The notes: generated from the letters alone by a model not told the origin. Positions 16,496 to 25,612 are shown, counted from the first letter of the stretch. The stretch is DNA of 64,000 nucleotides from Gordonia sihwensis NBRC 108236 (GCF_000333035.1 NZ_BANU01000014.1:62001-126000), one strand, 5' to 3'. Numbers and translations: made by a program.

Positions 16496-17404
16496 CTAAC
16501 CGAGCGTCCGGGTGCGGACCGCGATCGCATCGTGCAGGGCGAGCGTCCAGTTCCGCAGCGGTGTGAGACCCGCGGCAGCCCAACTCGCGCCGGAGAGCAC
16601 CGAGTACGCGGGCCGCGGCGCGGGGCGCGGGAACTCCGCGGTGGTGCACGCCTGGACCCGGGCCGGGTCGGCACCGAGCTCGACGAACACGGCGCGGGCC
16701 AGATCGCACCAACTGGCCGTTCCGGCGTTGGTGGCGTGCAGAGTCGCGCCGTCGCGCAGATTCGGCCCGTCGCACCGTTCGGCGAGTTCCCACAGGCCGG
16801 CCGCGAGATCGCGCGCGTAGGTGGGCGATCCCACCTGATCGTCTACCACCCGCAGAGTATCGCGCTCGGCCTCCAGTCGGGCCATCGTCGCGACGAAGTC
16901 GCTGTCCGCGGACCCGCCGGTGAACACCCACGCGGTGCGCACGACGATCGTCCGCGGATCGGCCTCGCGCGCGGCGCGTTCGCCGGCGAGCTTGGTGGCG
17001 CCGTACACCGTCGGCGGCTCACCGGAGACGTCACCGGGTTCGAAGGGTCGCGGTGCGTCGCCGGAGCCCGCGTCGTCGCGGGCGAAGACGTAGTCGGTGG
17101 ACAGATGGATGAGTCGCGCCCCCGACGCGCCGGTGACGGCCGCCAGATGGGCCGGACCGAGTGCGTTCACCGCGTGCGCCGCCTCGCGGTCGGTCTCGGC
17201 GGCGTCCACGGCGGTGTACGCCGCGGTGTTGATCACCACATCGCCGCGCGCAAGGCCACCGAACGCGTCGCGAACCGATCGCTCGTCGCGCACATCGACA
17301 TCGGACGAGGTCAGCATGACCGCTTCCAGGCCGCCGCGCGTCGACGCGAGCGCCGATCCCACCTGGCCGGAGGCGCCGACGATGTACACCCGATTCGAAC
17401 CCAT
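16496..17404 (-). CDS. rmlD: dTDP-4-dehydrorhamnose reductase RmlD
   Basis: A 302-residue short-chain dehydrogenase. VGASGQVGSALA binds NADPH, STDYVFARDD and YGATKLAGE (the Tyr-x3-Lys pair) form the catalytic site. It makes dTDP-L-rhamnose, the last step of the Rml pathway, feeding WbbL just downstream. It matches Rv3266c. The ATG at 17404 faces the LCP gene across a 168-base divergent gap. Closely related sugar reductases exist, but gene order supports RmlD. Confidence 0.9.
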   Translation of the reverse strand: MGSNRVYIVGASGQVGSALASTRGGLEAVMLTSSDVDVRDERSVRDAFGGLARGDVVINTAAYTAVDAAETDREAAHAVNALGPAHLAAVTGASGARLIHLSTDYVFARDDAGSGDAPRPFEPGDVSGEPPTVYGATKLAGERAAREADPRTIVVRTAWVFTGGSADSDFVATMARLEAERDTLRVVDDQVGSPTYARDLAAGLWELAERCDGPNLRDGATLHATNAGTASWCDLARAVFVELGADPARVQACTTAEFPRPAPRPAYSVLSGASWAAAGLTPLRNWTLALHDAIAVRTRTLG

Positions 17405-17572
17405 GAGTGACCATCCTGGTGCATCCGGACCTCCGCCGGGAGCTCACGGTCGCGGGCAGTGCTGCAGATCACCGGGCCCGGCACCGGCTGCGCCTCCCCG
17501 GCAACGGCTCTCCCGATCAGTATTCTTGCGGAAGACCAGCAGCCGAGACGACCGGAAGGGACATCGCGACAG

Positions 17573-19333
17573 GTGGAGTCACGACGCGACGGCTCGGCAG
17601 AGCCCGAGGACACCGACGCCGACGCCGTTTCCGGCGGCCGTGCCGGGGAGCCCTCGACGCGGCGGTCCGTGCCGACGCGCACGGGTGCGGGCACCCGGTC
17701 CCGCCGGACCTCCGAGGAGATCCACACGCGGCCCCGCCGACGCCCCCGCAGCACCGACCCCCGCAGCAAGACGGACCGGGGCGCGCGCCACGGCGCCCGG
17801 ACACGCACGCGGCCCTCCGGTCCACCGCCGGGCAGCTTCCGCGCCGCCCTCAAACTCTGGACGACCCGCCCGATCGCCGGGATCGCACCGAAGAACATCG
17901 GCCGGGCACTGATCGCCCTCGTCACCGTGATGACACTGGTCGTCACGGGGCTGGGCTGGGCGAAAGTGCGCAGCCTCAACGGGGCCGTCACGCTGCTGGG
18001 AGACCTCGGCCTCGGCGGCGGTGACGACGGCGCCATCGACATCCTCCTCGTCGGCACCGACTCCCGAGTGGATGCGAAGGGCAACCCGCTCTCGGAGCAG
18101 GAGCTCAAATGGCTGCGGGTGGGCGGCGACGTCAGCACCAGCACCGACACCATCGTCCTGGTGCGCATCCCGACCGACGGGTCCAAGGCCACCGCCATCT
18201 CGATCCCCCGCGATGCGTACGTCGACGTCCCCGGGATCGGCATGAGCAAGATCAACGCCGCCTACGGCGCCACCAAGGAGGGCGTCCGCGAGCGCGAGGT
18301 GGAGCAGGGCACCAGCGAGGAGCAGGCGGAGAAGGACGGGACCAAGGCCGGGCGCAAGGCCCTGATCGATTCCGTCGCGAATCTGACCGGCATCACCGTC
18401 GACCACTACGCGGAGGTGGGACTGCTGGGATTCGCGCTGCTCACCGATGCCGTCGGCGGAGTGGACGTGTGTCTCAAGAATGCCGTCGACGAGCCCTTCT
18501 CGGGCGCCAAGTTCCGCGCCGGCCGGCAGACGCTGAACGGTCCGAAGGCGCTCAGCTTCGTCCGGCAGCGCCACGATCTTCCTCGCGGCGACTTGGACCG
18601 GATCACGCGACAGCAGGTGTACATGGCTTCGCTGGCGCAGAAGATCCTCTCGACGCAGACACTGACCAACGCGGGCAAGCTCCAGGAGTTGCAGGATGCC
18701 GTGTCGCGCTCGGTGATGATCGACGACGGCTGGGACGTCCTCTCGTTCGCAGAGAATCTGAAGGACCTCACCGGCGGCAACGTGAAGTTCACGACGATCC
18801 CGATCGAAGACGATCAGGCCTGGAGCGATGACGGGACGCAGAGCGTGCTGAAGGTCGACCCGCAGGCGGTCCACGCCTTCGTCGACCGGCAGCTCGGCCG
18901 CACATCGAAGGCCGGATCGGAGAATCCCCGCTCGGACTACACCGTCGACGTGGTGAACGCGGGCACCGTGGACGGTCTGGCGTCCAACCTGATGCGGCTG
19001 CTGAGCGGCCTCGGCTACCAGCAGGGCGCCACGTCGAGCAAACCGATGAACGAATTCGATTCGCTGATCTTCGCCGATTCGAAGGACAACGAGGGCGCCA
19101 AGCAACTGGTGAAGGACCTCAAGGCGGGCCCCATCGAGATCCGCGAGGACTCGTCGCTCCCCGAGGACAAGCTCCGGCTGGTGCTGACGAACACCTACAA
19201 CTACGGTCTCGGTGCGGTCTCCGACACCGGCGGCGACAGCGGTTCGGACTCGGGGTCGTCGGCGGCGCCGTCGTCCAAGCGCCCGTCCCCGGTCATCAAG
19301 GCCGACGGCGACGGACCGGTCTGCGTCAACTAG
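17573..19333 (+). CDS. LytR-CpsA-Psr (LCP) family cell-wall ligase
   Basis: A 586-residue membrane-anchored enzyme. Residues 1-115 are a basic, Arg/Thr-rich cytoplasmic tail. One helix follows (NIGRALIALVTVMTLVVTGL). The LCP domain starts at DILLVGTDSRVDA and contains DTIVLVRIPTDGSKATAISI followed by PRDAYVD and SFVRQRHDLPRGDLDR, the polyprenyl-phosphate and catalytic residues. A LytR_C domain (VDVVNAGTVDGLASNLMRLL) ends the protein. Lcp1/CpsA (Rv3267) joins arabinogalactan to peptidoglycan, which fits the neighbouring rmlD and wbbL. The GTG at 17573 has GGAAGGG 12 bases upstream; an earlier GTG at 17459 is less likely. Confidence 0.9.
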   Translation: MESRRDGSAEPEDTDADAVSGGRAGEPSTRRSVPTRTGAGTRSRRTSEEIHTRPRRRPRSTDPRSKTDRGARHGARTRTRPSGPPPGSFRAALKLWTTRPIAGIAPKNIGRALIALVTVMTLVVTGLGWAKVRSLNGAVTLLGDLGLGGGDDGAIDILLVGTDSRVDAKGNPLSEQELKWLRVGGDVSTSTDTIVLVRIPTDGSKATAISIPRDAYVDVPGIGMSKINAAYGATKEGVREREVEQGTSEEQAEKDGTKAGRKALIDSVANLTGITVDHYAEVGLLGFALLTDAVGGVDVCLKNAVDEPFSGAKFRAGRQTLNGPKALSFVRQRHDLPRGDLDRITRQQVYMASLAQKILSTQTLTNAGKLQELQDAVSRSVMIDDGWDVLSFAENLKDLTGGNVKFTTIPIEDDQAWSDDGTQSVLKVDPQAVHAFVDRQLGRTSKAGSENPRSDYTVDVVNAGTVDGLASNLMRLLSGLGYQQGATSSKPMNEFDSLIFADSKDNEGAKQLVKDLKAGPIEIREDSSLPEDKLRLVLTNTYNYGLGAVSDTGGDSGSDSGSSAAPSSKRPSPVIKADGDGPVCVN

Positions 19334-19352
19334 CTCCGGCGGTCGCCGGAGC
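19333..19352 (+). terminator. Hairpin directly after the LCP gene
   Basis: GCTCCGGC, loop GGTC, GCCGGAGC: a perfect 8-bp stem that begins at the last base of the stop codon. It probably ends or reduces transcription into the next gene 25 bases away. No T run. Confidence 0.55.
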
Positions 19353-19377
19353 CGGACACGATAAGCGAGGACACTCG

Positions 19378-20073
19378 ATGAGCCACGACACCGTCACGGG
19401 CGCGATCTTCGCGGCCGTGCCCGACCATGCGCGGCCGATGCTGACCTACTACAACGAGTCGACCGGCGAGCGCACCGAGCTCTCCGGTGCGACGCTGGGC
19501 AACTGGGCCGCCAAGATCGCGAACTACCTGCGGGACGGGCTGGGCCTGGCGCCCGGCGACCGCGTGCGGGTGGATCTGCCGGAACACTGGCAGACCGCGG
19601 CCGTTCTGCTCGGTGCGTGGTGGGCGGGCGTCGCCGTCGATCTGAGCGACGACGCGGCCGACGACCGCGCGACCTTCACCTCGCGGGAGCGGGTCGACGA
19701 GCACGACACCGACGAGGTGATCGCGGTTCCCCTGGATCCGTTCGCCATGGGTGTGCGCGACCTCCCGGTCGGCGTCGAGGACTTCGGCGAGTCGGTGCGC
19801 GCGCACGGTGACCAGTTCGTCCCGGCGGGTTCCGGGCGGGACGCCGTCGACGAGGTGACGGTGGCGCAGGTGCTCTCGGCCGCCGACGGCGGGCTCGATC
19901 CGGCCGACCGACTGCTCAGCACCCGCGGATGGCGCACTGTGACCGACGTCGTCGCGAACCTCGCCGCTCCGCTGTTGTCCGGGGCGTCTCTCGTCGTCGT
20001 CGCGGGGGGCGTCGAGGACTCCCGTCTGCGGGCGATCGCCGAGACCGAGAAGGCGACCGTCGTCCGGACCTGA
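19378..20073 (+). CDS. TIGR03089 family protein (AMP-binding-like fragment)
   Basis: A 231-residue protein equivalent to Rv3268. It looks like the N-terminal half of an acyl-CoA synthetase/AMP-binding enzyme: LTYYNESTGERTELSG, GDRVRVDLPEHWQTAAVLLG and AWWAGVAVDL match that fold, but the ATP-binding and thioester motifs that should follow are absent. So it is unlikely to activate acids alone. The family is confined to actinobacteria and has no known function. ATG start 45 bases after the LCP gene, same strand. Confidence 0.8.
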   Translation: MSHDTVTGAIFAAVPDHARPMLTYYNESTGERTELSGATLGNWAAKIANYLRDGLGLAPGDRVRVDLPEHWQTAAVLLGAWWAGVAVDLSDDAADDRATFTSRERVDEHDTDEVIAVPLDPFAMGVRDLPVGVEDFGESVRAHGDQFVPAGSGRDAVDEVTVAQVLSAADGGLDPADRLLSTRGWRTVTDVVANLAAPLLSGASLVVVAGGVEDSRLRAIAETEKATVVRT

Positions 20074-20079
20074 CCGAGA

Positions 20080-20145
20080 CGAATGCGCGGGCCGACCGCC
20101 ACCCGCTGACCTCTCGGTCGGGACGGCGGCCGGCCCGCGCATTCG
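20080..20145. terminator. Bidirectional terminator between convergent genes
   Basis: CGAATGCGCGGGCCG (20080-20094) pairs perfectly with CGGCCCGCGCATTCG (20131-20145), and a further CCGCC/GGCGG pair lies inside. It fills the gap between the TIGR03089 gene and fadE25, so it can stop transcripts from both sides. Confidence 0.75.
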
Positions 20146-20160
20146 ACGGTCCGGCCGGGT

Positions 20161-21330
20161 TCAGCCGCGCAGCAGCGCGCGGCTCATGACGACGCGCTGG
20201 ATCTGGTTGGTGCCCTCGTAGATCTGGGTGATCTTGGCATCGCGCATCATGCGCTCGACCGGGAAGTCGGTGGTGTATCCCGCACCGCCGAAGAGCTGAA
20301 CGGCGTCGGTCGTGACCTCCATCGCGACATCCGACGCCAGGCACTTGGACGCCGAGCTGATGAAGCCGAGGTTGCCCTCGCCGCGCTCGGCACGAGCGGC
20401 GGCGGTGTAGACCATCAGGCGCGCGGCCTCCACCTTCATCGCCATGTCGGCGAGCATGAACTCGACGCCCTGGAACTGGCTGATGGTCTTGCCGAACTGC
20501 TTGCGGTCCTTGACGTACGCGATGGCCGCGTCGAGGGCGCCCTGCGCCACGCCGACGGCCTGCGCGCCGATGGTGGGACGGGTGTGATCCAGGGTGGCCA
20601 GAGCGGTCTTGAAGCCGGTGCCCTCGTCGCCGATGATCCGGTCGGAGGGGATGGTGCAGTTCTCGAAGTACAGCTCCGCGGTGGGGCTGCCCTTGATTCC
20701 GAGCTTGTGCTCCAGCGGGCCCACCGTGAAGCCGGGGTCGTCCTTGTGGACCATGAACGCGGAGATGCCGTTGGCGCCCTTCTCCGGGTCGGTGACCGCC
20801 ATGACGGTGTACCAGGTGGACTTGCCGCCGTTGGTGATCCAGCACTTGGAGCCGTTGAGCACCCAGCTGTCGCCGTCCTTGCGGGCGCGCGTCTTCATCG
20901 AGGCGGCGTCCGATCCGGCCTCGCGCTCCGACAGTGCGTACGACGCCATGGCCTCACCCGAGGCGATCGACGGCAGCACCTTGGCCTTGAGCTCGTCCGA
21001 GCCCGACAGGATCAGGCCCATGGTGCCGAGCTTGTTGACCGCGGGGATCAGCGACGCCGAGACGTCCACGCGCGCAACCTCTTCGATCACGATGCAGGCC
21101 GCGACCGAGTCCGCACCCTGCCCGTCGAACTGCTCGGGAACGTGCACCGCGTTGAAGCCGCTGGCCACGAGTGCGGCGCGCGCCTCCTCCGGGAAGCGAG
21201 CCTTCTCGTCGACGTCCTTGGCGTGCGGTGCGATCTCCTTCTCGGCGAGCGCGCGGATGGCCTCGCGCAGCGCCTGGTGCTCCTCCGGGAGCTGGAAGAG
21301 GTCGAAATCGGGGTTCCCGAACTTGCCCAT
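20161..21330 (-). CDS. fadE25: Acyl-CoA dehydrogenase FadE25
   Basis: A 389-residue FAD enzyme that introduces the first double bond in fatty acyl-CoA beta-oxidation. Visible are YALSEREAGSDAASMKTRA (FAD binding), WITNGGKSTWYTVMAV, and the C-terminal IYEGTNQIQRVVMSRALL with the catalytic Glu in YEGT. Very close to Rv3274c in order and length. The ATG has AAGGAG just upstream. It could be one source of propionyl-CoA from odd-chain or branched acids, but the substrate is not clear from sequence. Confidence 0.92.
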   Translation of the reverse strand: MGKFGNPDFDLFQLPEEHQALREAIRALAEKEIAPHAKDVDEKARFPEEARAALVASGFNAVHVPEQFDGQGADSVAACIVIEEVARVDVSASLIPAVNKLGTMGLILSGSDELKAKVLPSIASGEAMASYALSEREAGSDAASMKTRARKDGDSWVLNGSKCWITNGGKSTWYTVMAVTDPEKGANGISAFMVHKDDPGFTVGPLEHKLGIKGSPTAELYFENCTIPSDRIIGDEGTGFKTALATLDHTRPTIGAQAVGVAQGALDAAIAYVKDRKQFGKTISQFQGVEFMLADMAMKVEAARLMVYTAAARAERGEGNLGFISSASKCLASDVAMEVTTDAVQLFGGAGYTTDFPVERMMRDAKITQIYEGTNQIQRVVMSRALLRG

Positions 21331-21367
21331 CGTTTCTCCTTAAACCGGCGCTACGAGCCCTGTCACT

Positions 21368-21409
21368 CAGTGCCGTGATCGTCTTCTCGATAAGTGCATC
21401 ACGGCACTG
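21368..21409 (-). terminator. 12-bp inverted repeat at the end of tetR
   Basis: CAGTGCCGTGAT (21368-21379) and ATCACGGCACTG (21398-21409) are perfect complements and can extend by three more pairs beyond a G-T pair. The tetR stop codon lies in the repeat. It likely separates tetR from fadE25; it could also be an operator, since it lies 38-79 bases before fadE25. Confidence 0.5.
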
Positions 21410-22106
21410 GGTGCCGCGTCAATCGCCTCCGCACCGCCTCCGCGACCTCATCGGGCGTGGTCCCGGCCGGAAAGCTGACCACCGCGACCTCGGGAGCGGA
21501 GGCCGACGACGGATCGGCGTACTCACCGACCACGCCGTAGATCGCGAGCAACTCCCGCCGCAGGGTCTCGGCGGTGGCGTTCTCGTCGCCGCGGACCATC
21601 GACCGCAACAGATAGTTGTGGGCGCCGGTCACGGCGGCGGCGAAGGCCACGATCCGCACCCGCGGCACATCCGGCAGAGCGCGGCGGAGGAACTCCTCGA
21701 ACTTGCGCTGATAGCGGTAGGTGGTGACCAGCTCCCGGTCGCGCAAGGCAGGCACCCGCGCCACCACCTGATAGCGCCGGACCGCGAGATCGCGGAGCGT
21801 CGCGAAGTGCGCGAAGACGAGCTCGGCCGCGGCACACACCGCCCACCAGGGATCGGTGCCCGCCTCTTCCTCGCCTCGCAGCAAGTCGGTGACCTGTTCG
21901 AGCAGGGACTCATGGTCGGCGAAGATGAGGTCCTCTTTGGACCGGAACTGCCGGAACAGGGTCCGGCGCGACACGCCGGCGGCGGCGGCGACCTCGTCGA
22001 CCGGTGTGGCTTCGTAGCCGCGTTCGGAGAACAGGCGGATCGATTCCGCCACCACGTGCGCGGCGAACTCCGCGGGATCGGTGTGCACCTGGTCGGTCGT
22101 CGCCAT
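21399..22106 (-). CDS. TetR-family transcriptional regulator
   Basis: A 235-residue repressor-type protein. Residues ~12-58 are the helix-turn-helix domain: AAHVVAESIRLFSERGYEAT, VDEVAAAAGVSRRTLFRQF, then RSKEDLIFADHESLL. The rest is the helical ligand-binding domain, with no clue to the ligand. It is divergent from a four-gene flavin/acetyltransferase operon and upstream of fadE25, either of which it may control. The ATG at 22106 follows a -10 GATAAT at leaderless distance; the much longer upstream frame belongs to the opposite strand's genes. Confidence 0.88.
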   Translation of the reverse strand: MATTDQVHTDPAEFAAHVVAESIRLFSERGYEATPVDEVAAAAGVSRRTLFRQFRSKEDLIFADHESLLEQVTDLLRGEEEAGTDPWWAVCAAAELVFAHFATLRDLAVRRYQVVARVPALRDRELVTTYRYQRKFEEFLRRALPDVPRVRIVAFAAAVTGAHNYLLRSMVRGDENATAETLRRELLAIYGVVGEYADPSSASAPEVAVVSFPAGTTPDEVAEAVRRRLTRHPVP

Positions 22107-22112
22107 GCCGAC

Positions 22113-22118
22113 ATTATC
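22113..22118 (-). promoter_or_regulatory. -10 element GATAAT, leaderless start of tetR
   Basis: GATAAT on the minus strand ends six bases before the ATG at 22106. The gap to the divergent operon is only 78 bases, so a regulator bound here could control both. Confidence 0.45.
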
Positions 22119-22184
22119 GCGCAGATCCCCTCGCCTCATGCCTCGGCCTCGCCGACCGCCCGTCGATACGGCAAGCTGGAGCAC

Positions 22185-22559
22185 ATGAAGGTTCCGCATG
22201 CCGTGGCGCTCGTCAACAAGTACGTGACCAATCCGATCCAAGGAGTGTGGGCGGGACGGATCGCGCCGTGGGCGATCGTCGAACACGTCGGGCGCAAGTC
22301 GAACCGCCGCTACCGCACGCCGGTCCTGGCCTTCGTCGACGCCGGCCGCATCAGCATCGCGCTGAACTACGGCGCCGACTCCGACTGGGTCAAGAACGTG
22401 CTCGCCGCCGGCGAGTTCACGCTCGTCCGCAGCGGTAGGGAGCTGAAGGTGGCCGGCGTGCGGGTGATCCCGTCCGACTCCCCCGACGTCGTGAAGTCCG
22501 CTCGGATTCCGGCCAAGCTGTCCGAATCGGTGCTCTACGGCCGCCTCGTCGAAGCATGA
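22185..22559 (+). CDS. Deazaflavin-dependent nitroreductase family protein (Ddn-like, DUF385)
   Basis: A 124-residue protein of the split-barrel F420/flavin-binding family. The pattern HVGRKSNRRYRTPVLAFV (GRKSG-type loop followed by R-x-P), then ALNYGADSDWVKNVLAAGE and AGVRVIP is typical. Family members in mycobacteria use cofactor F420 to reduce quinones or nitro compounds. The usual glycine in GRKSG is Asn here. It starts a tight operon; its stop overlaps the next ATG. A CTGGAG site lies just before the ATG at 22185. Confidence 0.8.
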   Translation: MKVPHAVALVNKYVTNPIQGVWAGRIAPWAIVEHVGRKSNRRYRTPVLAFVDAGRISIALNYGADSDWVKNVLAAGEFTLVRSGRELKVAGVRVIPSDSPDVVKSARIPAKLSESVLYGRLVEA

Positions 22560-23374
22560 CCGACGCACTCGACGGCTTCGACCGCGCAGAGTTCACCGAC
22601 GACGGCGTCACCCACCGGTACTACCGCCGCGGATCGGGCCCGGCGGTGATCGTGATCCCCGAGATCCCCGGCATCACACCGAAGGTCGCCGCCTTCGCCC
22701 GCCGGGTCAGCGACGCGGGCTGCACGGTGTACGTCCCCTCGCTGTTCGGCGTCGACGGTGCCGATCCGTTCCCCGGCGGTGTGACCGGACCGGCCCGGAC
22801 CGGTGCGCTGATGGCCCGAGCGCTCGGCCGGGTATGCGTCAGCCGCGAGTTCACCGTCTTCGCCACGGGACGGTCGTCGCCGGTGGTGTCCTGGCTGCGT
22901 GCCCTCGCGCGACGGGCCCACGCCGAGTGCGGCGGCCCCGGCGTGGGCGCCGTCGGCATGTGCGTCACCGGCGGCTTCGCACTCGCGATGGCGGTCGACG
23001 ACACCATGCTGGCGCCCGTGCTGTCGCAGCCCTCGCTGCCGGTGGGCCTCACGCCCGCACGGCGCAGGACCATCGACATCTCGCCCGGCGATCTGGAGAC
23101 CGTTAAGGTCCGCTGCGCGCGGGGACTGCAGGTGATGGGTGCCCGGTTCGAGGGCGACCGGCTGGTCCCGGGCAGCCGCTTCGATTTTCTGCGAGAACAG
23201 CTCGGCGACGCCTTCATCGGCGTCGACCTGCCCGACGACGCCGCTGCCCCGGACGCGTTGATTCCGCCGCACTCGGTGCTCACCGAGCACCTGATCGACC
23301 AACCCGGACAGCCGACGCACGACACGCTCGAGGCGGTCATCGCGTTCTTCCGCCGGAAGCTGGAAGTCGAATGA
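22556..23374 (+). CDS. Dienelactone hydrolase family protein
   Basis: A 272-residue alpha/beta hydrolase. VIVIPEIPGITPKVAAFARR is the oxyanion region, and the nucleophile Cys lies in GAVGMCVTGGFALAMAV, the GxCxGG elbow that separates dienelactone hydrolases from serine hydrolases. The late His would be near PTHDTL. It may open lactones or esters in the breakdown of cyclic compounds; the substrate is unknown. Four-base overlaps with both neighbours indicate one transcript. Confidence 0.82.
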   Translation: MTDALDGFDRAEFTDDGVTHRYYRRGSGPAVIVIPEIPGITPKVAAFARRVSDAGCTVYVPSLFGVDGADPFPGGVTGPARTGALMARALGRVCVSREFTVFATGRSSPVVSWLRALARRAHAECGGPGVGAVGMCVTGGFALAMAVDDTMLAPVLSQPSLPVGLTPARRRTIDISPGDLETVKVRCARGLQVMGARFEGDRLVPGSRFDFLREQLGDAFIGVDLPDDAAAPDALIPPHSVLTEHLIDQPGQPTHDTLEAVIAFFRRKLEVE

Positions 23375-24069
23375 CGGGCACCGTCGATCTGACGCCGCTC
23401 GACGATCCGTTCACCTGCGCTCTGACCGGGCGGCAGGAGCGGTTCGCCCGGCGGCGCGGCCGCATCAGTGCGTTCGAGCCGGAGGTCTCGGTGTTCTTCG
23501 GTCATCCGCGCGAGATGACCGACGCCGACTGGGTCGACATGGCAGCGCTGGCCGGACCCGGGAACACCGTCGGCCTGCGCGACTGCCGGACCCCGGCGCC
23601 CCCGGGTTGGCGGCACGTCGAGACCTTCGATCTGGTGCAGTACTCCGGTGAGGACACCGAACGGCGACCCGACCCGGAACTCGTCCGGCTCGGCCCGCCG
23701 GACGTGGCCGAGATGACCGAGCTGGTGACACTGACCAAGCCCGGGCCCTTTCTCCCGCGCACCGTCGAGATGGGCGTCTACCTCGGCTACCGGGACGGCG
23801 ACGGCCGGCTGCTCGCCATGGCGGGTCAGCGGCTGCGGCTTCCCGGCTGGGTGGAGATCAGCGCGGTGTGCACCCATCCGGAGGCACGCGGACGCGGACT
23901 GGCACGCAGACTCGTCGCCGCGGTGGCTCAGGTCATCGTCGACGACGGCGACCTGCCCTTTCTGCACACGACGGCGGAGAATCCGGCGCGCAGCCTGTAC
24001 GAGGCGATGGGATTCGTCCTGCGCAGCGAGGTGAGCCTGGAGATCGTCCGGGTTCCGAAAGGAGAGTGA
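23371..24069 (+). CDS. GNAT-family N-acetyltransferase
   Basis: A 232-residue protein. Residues ~135-225 are a clear GNAT domain: EISAVCTHPEARGRGLARRL contains the acetyl-CoA loop (R-G-R-G-L-A), followed by FLHTTAENPARSLYEAMGFV. The N-terminal ~120 residues are divergent but carry a LRDCRTPAPPGWRHVETF segment. It transfers an acetyl group from acetyl-CoA to an unknown amine. Joined by overlaps to the dienelactone hydrolase and directly next to the nitronate monooxygenase gene. Confidence 0.85.
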   Translation: MTGTVDLTPLDDPFTCALTGRQERFARRRGRISAFEPEVSVFFGHPREMTDADWVDMAALAGPGNTVGLRDCRTPAPPGWRHVETFDLVQYSGEDTERRPDPELVRLGPPDVAEMTELVTLTKPGPFLPRTVEMGVYLGYRDGDGRLLAMAGQRLRLPGWVEISAVCTHPEARGRGLARRLVAAVAQVIVDDGDLPFLHTTAENPARSLYEAMGFVLRSEVSLEIVRVPKGE

Positions 24070-25083
24070 ATGATGTTCGATCTCGGTCTGCTCGGCGTTC
24101 CGATCGCGGGCGCTCCGATGGCCGGAGGCACGTCGACACCCGAACTCACTGCAGCCGTCTCCGGCGCGGGTGGTCTCGGCTTCTACGGTGGCGCCTATCT
24201 CACGCCCGAACGACTCCGTGAGGACATCCGCGCGATCGCCGCGCTGACCGACGCGCCGTTCGGCGTCAATCTGTTCGTGCCCGAGGAGATCCCGTTCGAC
24301 GAAGCGGCCTTCGCCGAGTACCGCGACCGGCTCGCCCCGCTCGCCGAGCGGCTGGGCGCACCGCTGCCCGAGCACGTTCCGTTCACCGACGACCACTTCG
24401 ACGCCAAGGTCCAGGTGCTGATCGACGAGCGCGTGCCCGTCGCCTCGTTCACCTTCGGCTGTCCCGACGCCGCCACGGTGGCACGACTGCACGCCGCGGA
24501 GGTCTTCGTGGTCGGGACCGTCACCTGTGTCGACGAGGCGCTGATCGCGCGAGAGTCCGGAGTGGACGCGCTCTGCGCCCAGGGCGTGTCGGCGGGCGGA
24601 CACCGCGGCACGTTCGGCATCCTCGACGCCGACCCGGGCATCGACACGCTGCCCCTCCTCACCGGTGTTGCTGACGCGGCGGGCCTGCCGGTGATCGCTG
24701 CGGGCGGCGTCGCCTCCCGCGACGACGCGATCGCACTGCTCGAGGCGGGCGCCGCCGCCGTGCAGGTGGGGACGCTTCTGCTCCGCTGCCCCGAGGCCGG
24801 CACCAAACAGGCGCACCGGGACGCCCTCGCCGACCCGCGCTTCACCGAGACCGTCACCACCCGGGCGTACTCGGGCCGCTTGGCGCGTGGCCTGGTGAAC
24901 GAGTTCATCGCCGCCTACAGTGATGCGGCACCGCCGGTGTATCCCCAGGTCAACACTCTTACCGGCGGTATACGCCGGGCCGGTTCCACCGACCCGGACG
25001 TCATCAATCTCTGGGCCGGGACCGGCTTCCGGGCTGCTCAGGCGGTCCCGGCGGCCGACGTGGTGGCCGCATTGAGCCCGTAG
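24070..25083 (+). CDS. Nitronate monooxygenase (2-nitropropane dioxygenase family)
   Basis: A 337-residue FMN-dependent TIM-barrel enzyme. It starts with PIAGAPMAGGTSTPELTAAV and carries the signature GVSAGGHRGTFG, plus VIAAGGVASRDDAIALLEAG and AAVQVGTLLLRCPE for FMN phosphate binding. Members oxidise alkyl nitronates such as propionate-3-nitronate, a plant and fungal toxin. The first ATG follows the previous stop without a gap; a second ATG is three bases on. Last gene of the operon; it converges on purE. Confidence 0.87.
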   Translation: MMFDLGLLGVPIAGAPMAGGTSTPELTAAVSGAGGLGFYGGAYLTPERLREDIRAIAALTDAPFGVNLFVPEEIPFDEAAFAEYRDRLAPLAERLGAPLPEHVPFTDDHFDAKVQVLIDERVPVASFTFGCPDAATVARLHAAEVFVVGTVTCVDEALIARESGVDALCAQGVSAGGHRGTFGILDADPGIDTLPLLTGVADAAGLPVIAAGGVASRDDAIALLEAGAAAVQVGTLLLRCPEAGTKQAHRDALADPRFTETVTTRAYSGRLARGLVNEFIAAYSDAAPPVYPQVNTLTGGIRRAGSTDPDVINLWAGTGFRAAQAVPAADVVAALSP

Positions 25084-25090
25084 CGGTCGG

Positions 25091-25612
25091 TCAGCCGTCG
25101 AGCAGGGTCCTGCGCAGCTTCTCGTCCTTCTCGAGGACCATCTCCTCCAGTCCGGCTTGGAACTTCGCCATCGCACTCTGAACGGCCGGATCGGAGGCTC
25201 CGAGGATGCGTGCGGCCAGCAGACCCGCGTTCCGGGCGCCGCCGATCGACACCGTCGCGACCGGCACGCCGGCCGGCATCTGCACGATCGACAGCAGTGA
25301 GTCCATCCCGTCGAGGTACTTCAGGGGAACGGGCACCCCGATCACCGGTAGCGGTGTGGCCGCCGCGACCATGCCCGGCAGATGAGCGGCGCCACCGGCA
25401 CCGGCGATGATCACCGAGATACCGCGTCCCGCGGCGTTCTTCGCGTAGTCGAGCATCCGCTGGGGGGTGCGGTGCGCCGAGACCACGCCGACCTCGAACG
25501 GTATGCCGAACTCGGCGAGCGCCTCCGCCGCGGCCTGCATCGTCGGCCAGTCGGAGTCACTGCCCATGATGAGGCCGACGAGGGGTGCGGGCACGGTGGC
25601 GGGTGCGGTCAT
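25091..25612 (-). CDS. purE: N5-carboxyaminoimidazole ribonucleotide mutase PurE
   Basis: A 173-residue class I PurE. It has the phosphate loop [13 protein letters not shown], the catalytic segment [14 protein letters not shown] with the active His, and [15 protein letters not shown]. It converts N5-CAIR to CAIR in purine synthesis, after PurK. The ATG at 25612 fits the family start. In M. tuberculosis purK and purE are adjacent (Rv3276c-Rv3275c); here four unrelated genes lie between them, so purE may need its own promoter in 25613-25742. Confidence 0.93.
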   Translation of the reverse strand: MTAPATVPAPLVGLIMGSDSDWPTMQAAAEALAEFGIPFEVGVVSAHRTPQRMLDYAKNAAGRGISVIIAGAGGAAHLPGMVAAATPLPVIGVPVPLKYLDGMDSLLSIVQMPAGVPVATVSIGGARNAGLLAARILGASDPAVQSAMAKFQAGLEEMVLEKDEKLRRTLLDG

